Below, piece after piece: positions 62,665 through 64,000 of a stretch of 64,000 nucleotides of DNA. Each line of letters opens with the position of its first letter. Within the stretch, counting starts at the first letter, position 1. The DNA comes from an uncultured Desulfovibrio sp. Its GTDB lineage: Bacteria; Desulfobacterota; Desulfovibrionia; Desulfovibrionales; Desulfovibrionaceae. The stretch spans positions 1 to 64,000 of the forward strand of contig CAJXRQ010000017.1 in NCBI GenBank assembly GCA_913060505.1, in the 5' to 3' direction. The translations under genes were made by a program, and so were the position numbers. The notes beneath the pieces were generated by a model, which saw only the letters and a list, made by a program, of their open reading frames with translations, was not told where the DNA came from and did not search any database.

Positions 62665-63522
62665 ATGCAGTTTTCCAATGATCTTTTGAGAACGTTCACA
62701 GCCGTGGCGGATTGCGGCAATTTTACCAGGGCAGGCGAGGTGGTTAACCGAACCCAGTCAGCTGTATCCATGCAGATCAAGCGGCTGGAGTCGGAAGTTG
62801 GGCATGTTTTGTTGGAGCGAAACGGAGGCCTTCGCAGCATAACCCTGACCCCCAAGGGAGAAGAGTTGCTTCGCTATGCCCGCAGGATTCTTCTGCTGCA
62901 TGACGAAGCCGTGGCCGCTGTAGCGCGTCCCGGTGTTGAGGGCAAAGTTCGCCTTGGTTTACCGGAAGATTATTCCAGTACTTTCCTGCCGGAAGTCCTT
63001 GCCCGATTCGGCAAGACCCACCCCAACGCACAGGTGGATGTTGTCTGTGCACCGGGTACGGACGTCAGTTCGCTTCTGGAGGCCGGCAAGTTGGACCTTG
63101 CCATTCGTGCGGAAATTGATCCGTTGGAGGGTACGGAAATGTTGCGACGGGAGCCGTTGAACTGGATAACTTCGCCTTCAAGTCTGGTACATGAACGTAC
63201 ACCCGTCCCGCTAGCCGTGTACTGGGAAGGCTGTACCTACCGGAAGTGGGCCATGCGCATGCTGGAAAACGCAGGACGTGACTATCGCGTGGCATTCACA
63301 AGTCTTTCCATTTCCGGGATATTAGCTGCCGTCTTCGCCGGGCTGGCCGTTGGCGTGGTTGGTTCCACAACGCTCCCGGAGGGCGTTCGTGTTTTGGGAA
63401 TCGATGATGGTTATCCTTCCCTTCCGGATGCCTCCATCATGCTGCAATACCGATCCGGCCCAAAAAATGAGCTTATGGATTGCCTTGCCGAACATGTCCG
63501 GGACGCTTTTCAGGGAATGTAG
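62665..63522 (+). CDS. LysR-family transcriptional regulator
   Basis: About 285 residues from the ATG at 62665 with GAGG; an ATG at 62650 is possible. The winged HTH is at 4-65 (LLRTFTAVADCGNFTRAGEVVNRTQSAVSMQIKRLE). The effector domain starts near 88 (VRLGLPEDYSSTFLPEVLARF) and includes LDLAIRA. The HTH matches the IciA/ArgP-to-YdcI range; ligand unknown. It is divergent from the DUF1127 gene, a likely target. Confidence 0.94.
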   Translation: MQFSNDLLRTFTAVADCGNFTRAGEVVNRTQSAVSMQIKRLESEVGHVLLERNGGLRSITLTPKGEELLRYARRILLLHDEAVAAVARPGVEGKVRLGLPEDYSSTFLPEVLARFGKTHPNAQVDVVCAPGTDVSSLLEAGKLDLAIRAEIDPLEGTEMLRREPLNWITSPSSLVHERTPVPLAVYWEGCTYRKWAMRMLENAGRDYRVAFTSLSISGILAAVFAGLAVGVVGSTTLPEGVRVLGIDDGYPSLPDASIMLQYRSGPKNELMDCLAEHVRDAFQGM

Positions 63523-63566
63523 ATTTGGTTTTTGGCAGCTGCGGACAGAATTTTCAGAATTTTTCA

Positions 63567-63603
63567 CTCGCCCATAACGAGAAGGCCCCAGCGGGACAAC
63601 CCC
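63567..63603. repeat. 37-bp hairpin repeat, copy 2
   Basis: Differs from copy 1 (59425-59461) by one base, in the same orientation. Longer outer arms TAACGAGAA (63575-63583) and TTCTCGTTA (63618-63626) enclose it. It lies 45 bp after the LysR stop and may also act as a terminator. Confidence 0.85.
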
Positions 63604-63808
63604 GTGGAGCCTGTTGGTTCTCGTTACAAAAGAAGAAGGATACTGTTTTTGTAGCAATGGCCGTGCCAAAAGACGGATATCTCTAAGGAATAATTTTATA
63701 TCGATTTATTTTAAGCACTTATAAGAGCTTTTGTTTCGTAGGCCCGTTCGGCATTGTCTCTGCCTGTGGTTCAAAAATTTTTATATTGCGGGTTGCGGCT
63801 GTTGGGAG

Positions 63809-63849
63809 GTCCAAAATTTTTTACCCTATGACTGGTAGGTTTTTTGGAC
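63809..63849 (-). terminator. hairpin after the leftward membrane-protein gene
   Basis: Arms GTCCAAAA and TTTTGGAC, with further TACC/GGTA pairing, two bases after the stop at 63851. A/T runs lie on both sides. Confidence 0.65.
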
Positions 63850-63850
63850 G

Positions 63851-64000
63851 TCAGTAGGCCAGCCTGCCCAAGGATTTCATGATCAGCGTGCAGCCCATGG
63901 CGAACATGCCGGTCAGCCCCATGCCGCAGGAGAAACCCGCCAACAGCACTGGCGCATAATGCCGCCATTGTGCGCCATATTTTTTCAGGAAATAGAAGCG
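63851..64000 (-). CDS. C-terminal end of a polytopic membrane protein (partial)
   Basis: The last 49 codons of a gene entering from beyond the right edge. Reading from the edge: RFYFLKKYGAQWRHYAP, then VLLAGFSCGMGLTGMFAMG and IMKSLGRLAY. One hydrophobic Gly/Met-rich helix is visible, which resembles the final helix of DUF6785/OPT-like peptide-transporter families; that assignment is tentative because so little is seen. Confidence 0.6.
   Translation of the reverse strand, partial: RFYFLKKYGAQWRHYAPVLLAGFSCGMGLTGMFAMGCTLIMKSLGRLAY

Larger units (their letters stand above)
63523..63850. other. 328-bp gene-free spacer with hairpin elements
   Basis: No credible coding sequence. It holds copy 2 of the 37-bp repeat, then AT-rich DNA, and near the end a hairpin (63809-63849, arms GTCCAAAA/TTTTGGAC) that fits as terminator of the leftward gene at the window edge. 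Confidence 0.65.

Noticed and set aside
59425-63603. Shared peptide GVVPLGPSRYGR in short leftward frames at both hairpin repeats
   Set aside because: It is just the translation of the 37-bp repeat; flanking protein sequence differs and no start or family supports a gene.

Overview
The window (about 64 kb, overall GC in the mid-50s by eye) looks like chromosomal sequence from a Desulfovibrionaceae-type sulfate reducer (Desulfovibrio/Pseudodesulfovibrio-like). This rests on the gene set: a sigma-54/sigma-28 flagellar gene set with the fliL-fliN-fliO-fliP-fliQ order, PAS kinases with a cysteine cluster, ADP-forming acyl-CoA synthetases, XRE-cupin/AMP-ligase pairs, and hairpin-rich intergenic repeats. 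This is inference from gene content; no rRNA or tRNA is present to fix the taxonomy.

Layout. 0-9 kb: an unknown membrane protein, an orphan PAS histidine kinase, a DUF1786 protein, a lipase-like hydrolase, and an Lrp/AsnC regulator divergent from an ADP-forming acyl-CoA synthetase. 9-12.5 kb: an HxlR regulator facing a nitroreductase/ABM/iron-sulfur-flavoprotein operon, then a NicO-type Ni/Co exporter co-transcribed with a MarR regulator. 12.5-20.5 kb: a CHASE-PAS-PAS histidine kinase, a zinc-dependent phospholipase C-like protein, a MATE pump, a phosphotransacetylase-N-terminal-like protein and a second ADP-forming acyl-CoA synthetase with the opposite domain order. 20.5-28.6 kb: rnc, flagellin, a frameshifted GNAT gene, the fliK-flgD-flgE hook cluster, a PilZ protein and a small lipoprotein. 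28.7-34.6 kb: uvrA, a nucleotidyltransferase-like gene, and an overlapping TPR-fetA-fetB operon. 34.9-46.9 kb: two tandem [XRE-cupin + AMP-forming acyl-CoA ligase] modules, fabI, aroE, a DEAD-box helicase, a LysM lytic transglycosylase and rlmB.

46.9-56 kb: a structured intergenic region that may encode a small RNA, then a leftward motility operon yggS-motA-motB-motB2-fliL-fliN-fliO-fliP-fliQ behind a candidate sigma-28 promoter, and two glycosyltransferases. 56-64 kb is accessory in character: an exported ankyrin protein, an AT-rich P-loop ATPase with no obvious partner, a decayed IS1595-type transposase, an MFS/TetR efflux pair with a clear operator, a DUF1127 protein, a LysR regulator and the cut-off end of a membrane protein. 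A 37-bp hairpin repeat occurs at both ends of the last 4 kb.

Motility is the dominant theme: hook, flagellin, export apparatus, stator, and probably glycosylation. Candidate sigma-54 sites (flagellin, fliK) and a sigma-28 site (yggS-mot) fit a flagellar hierarchy. The second theme is acyl-CoA and acetate metabolism, with four CoA ligases of two chemistries, FabI, and dedicated regulators beside them.
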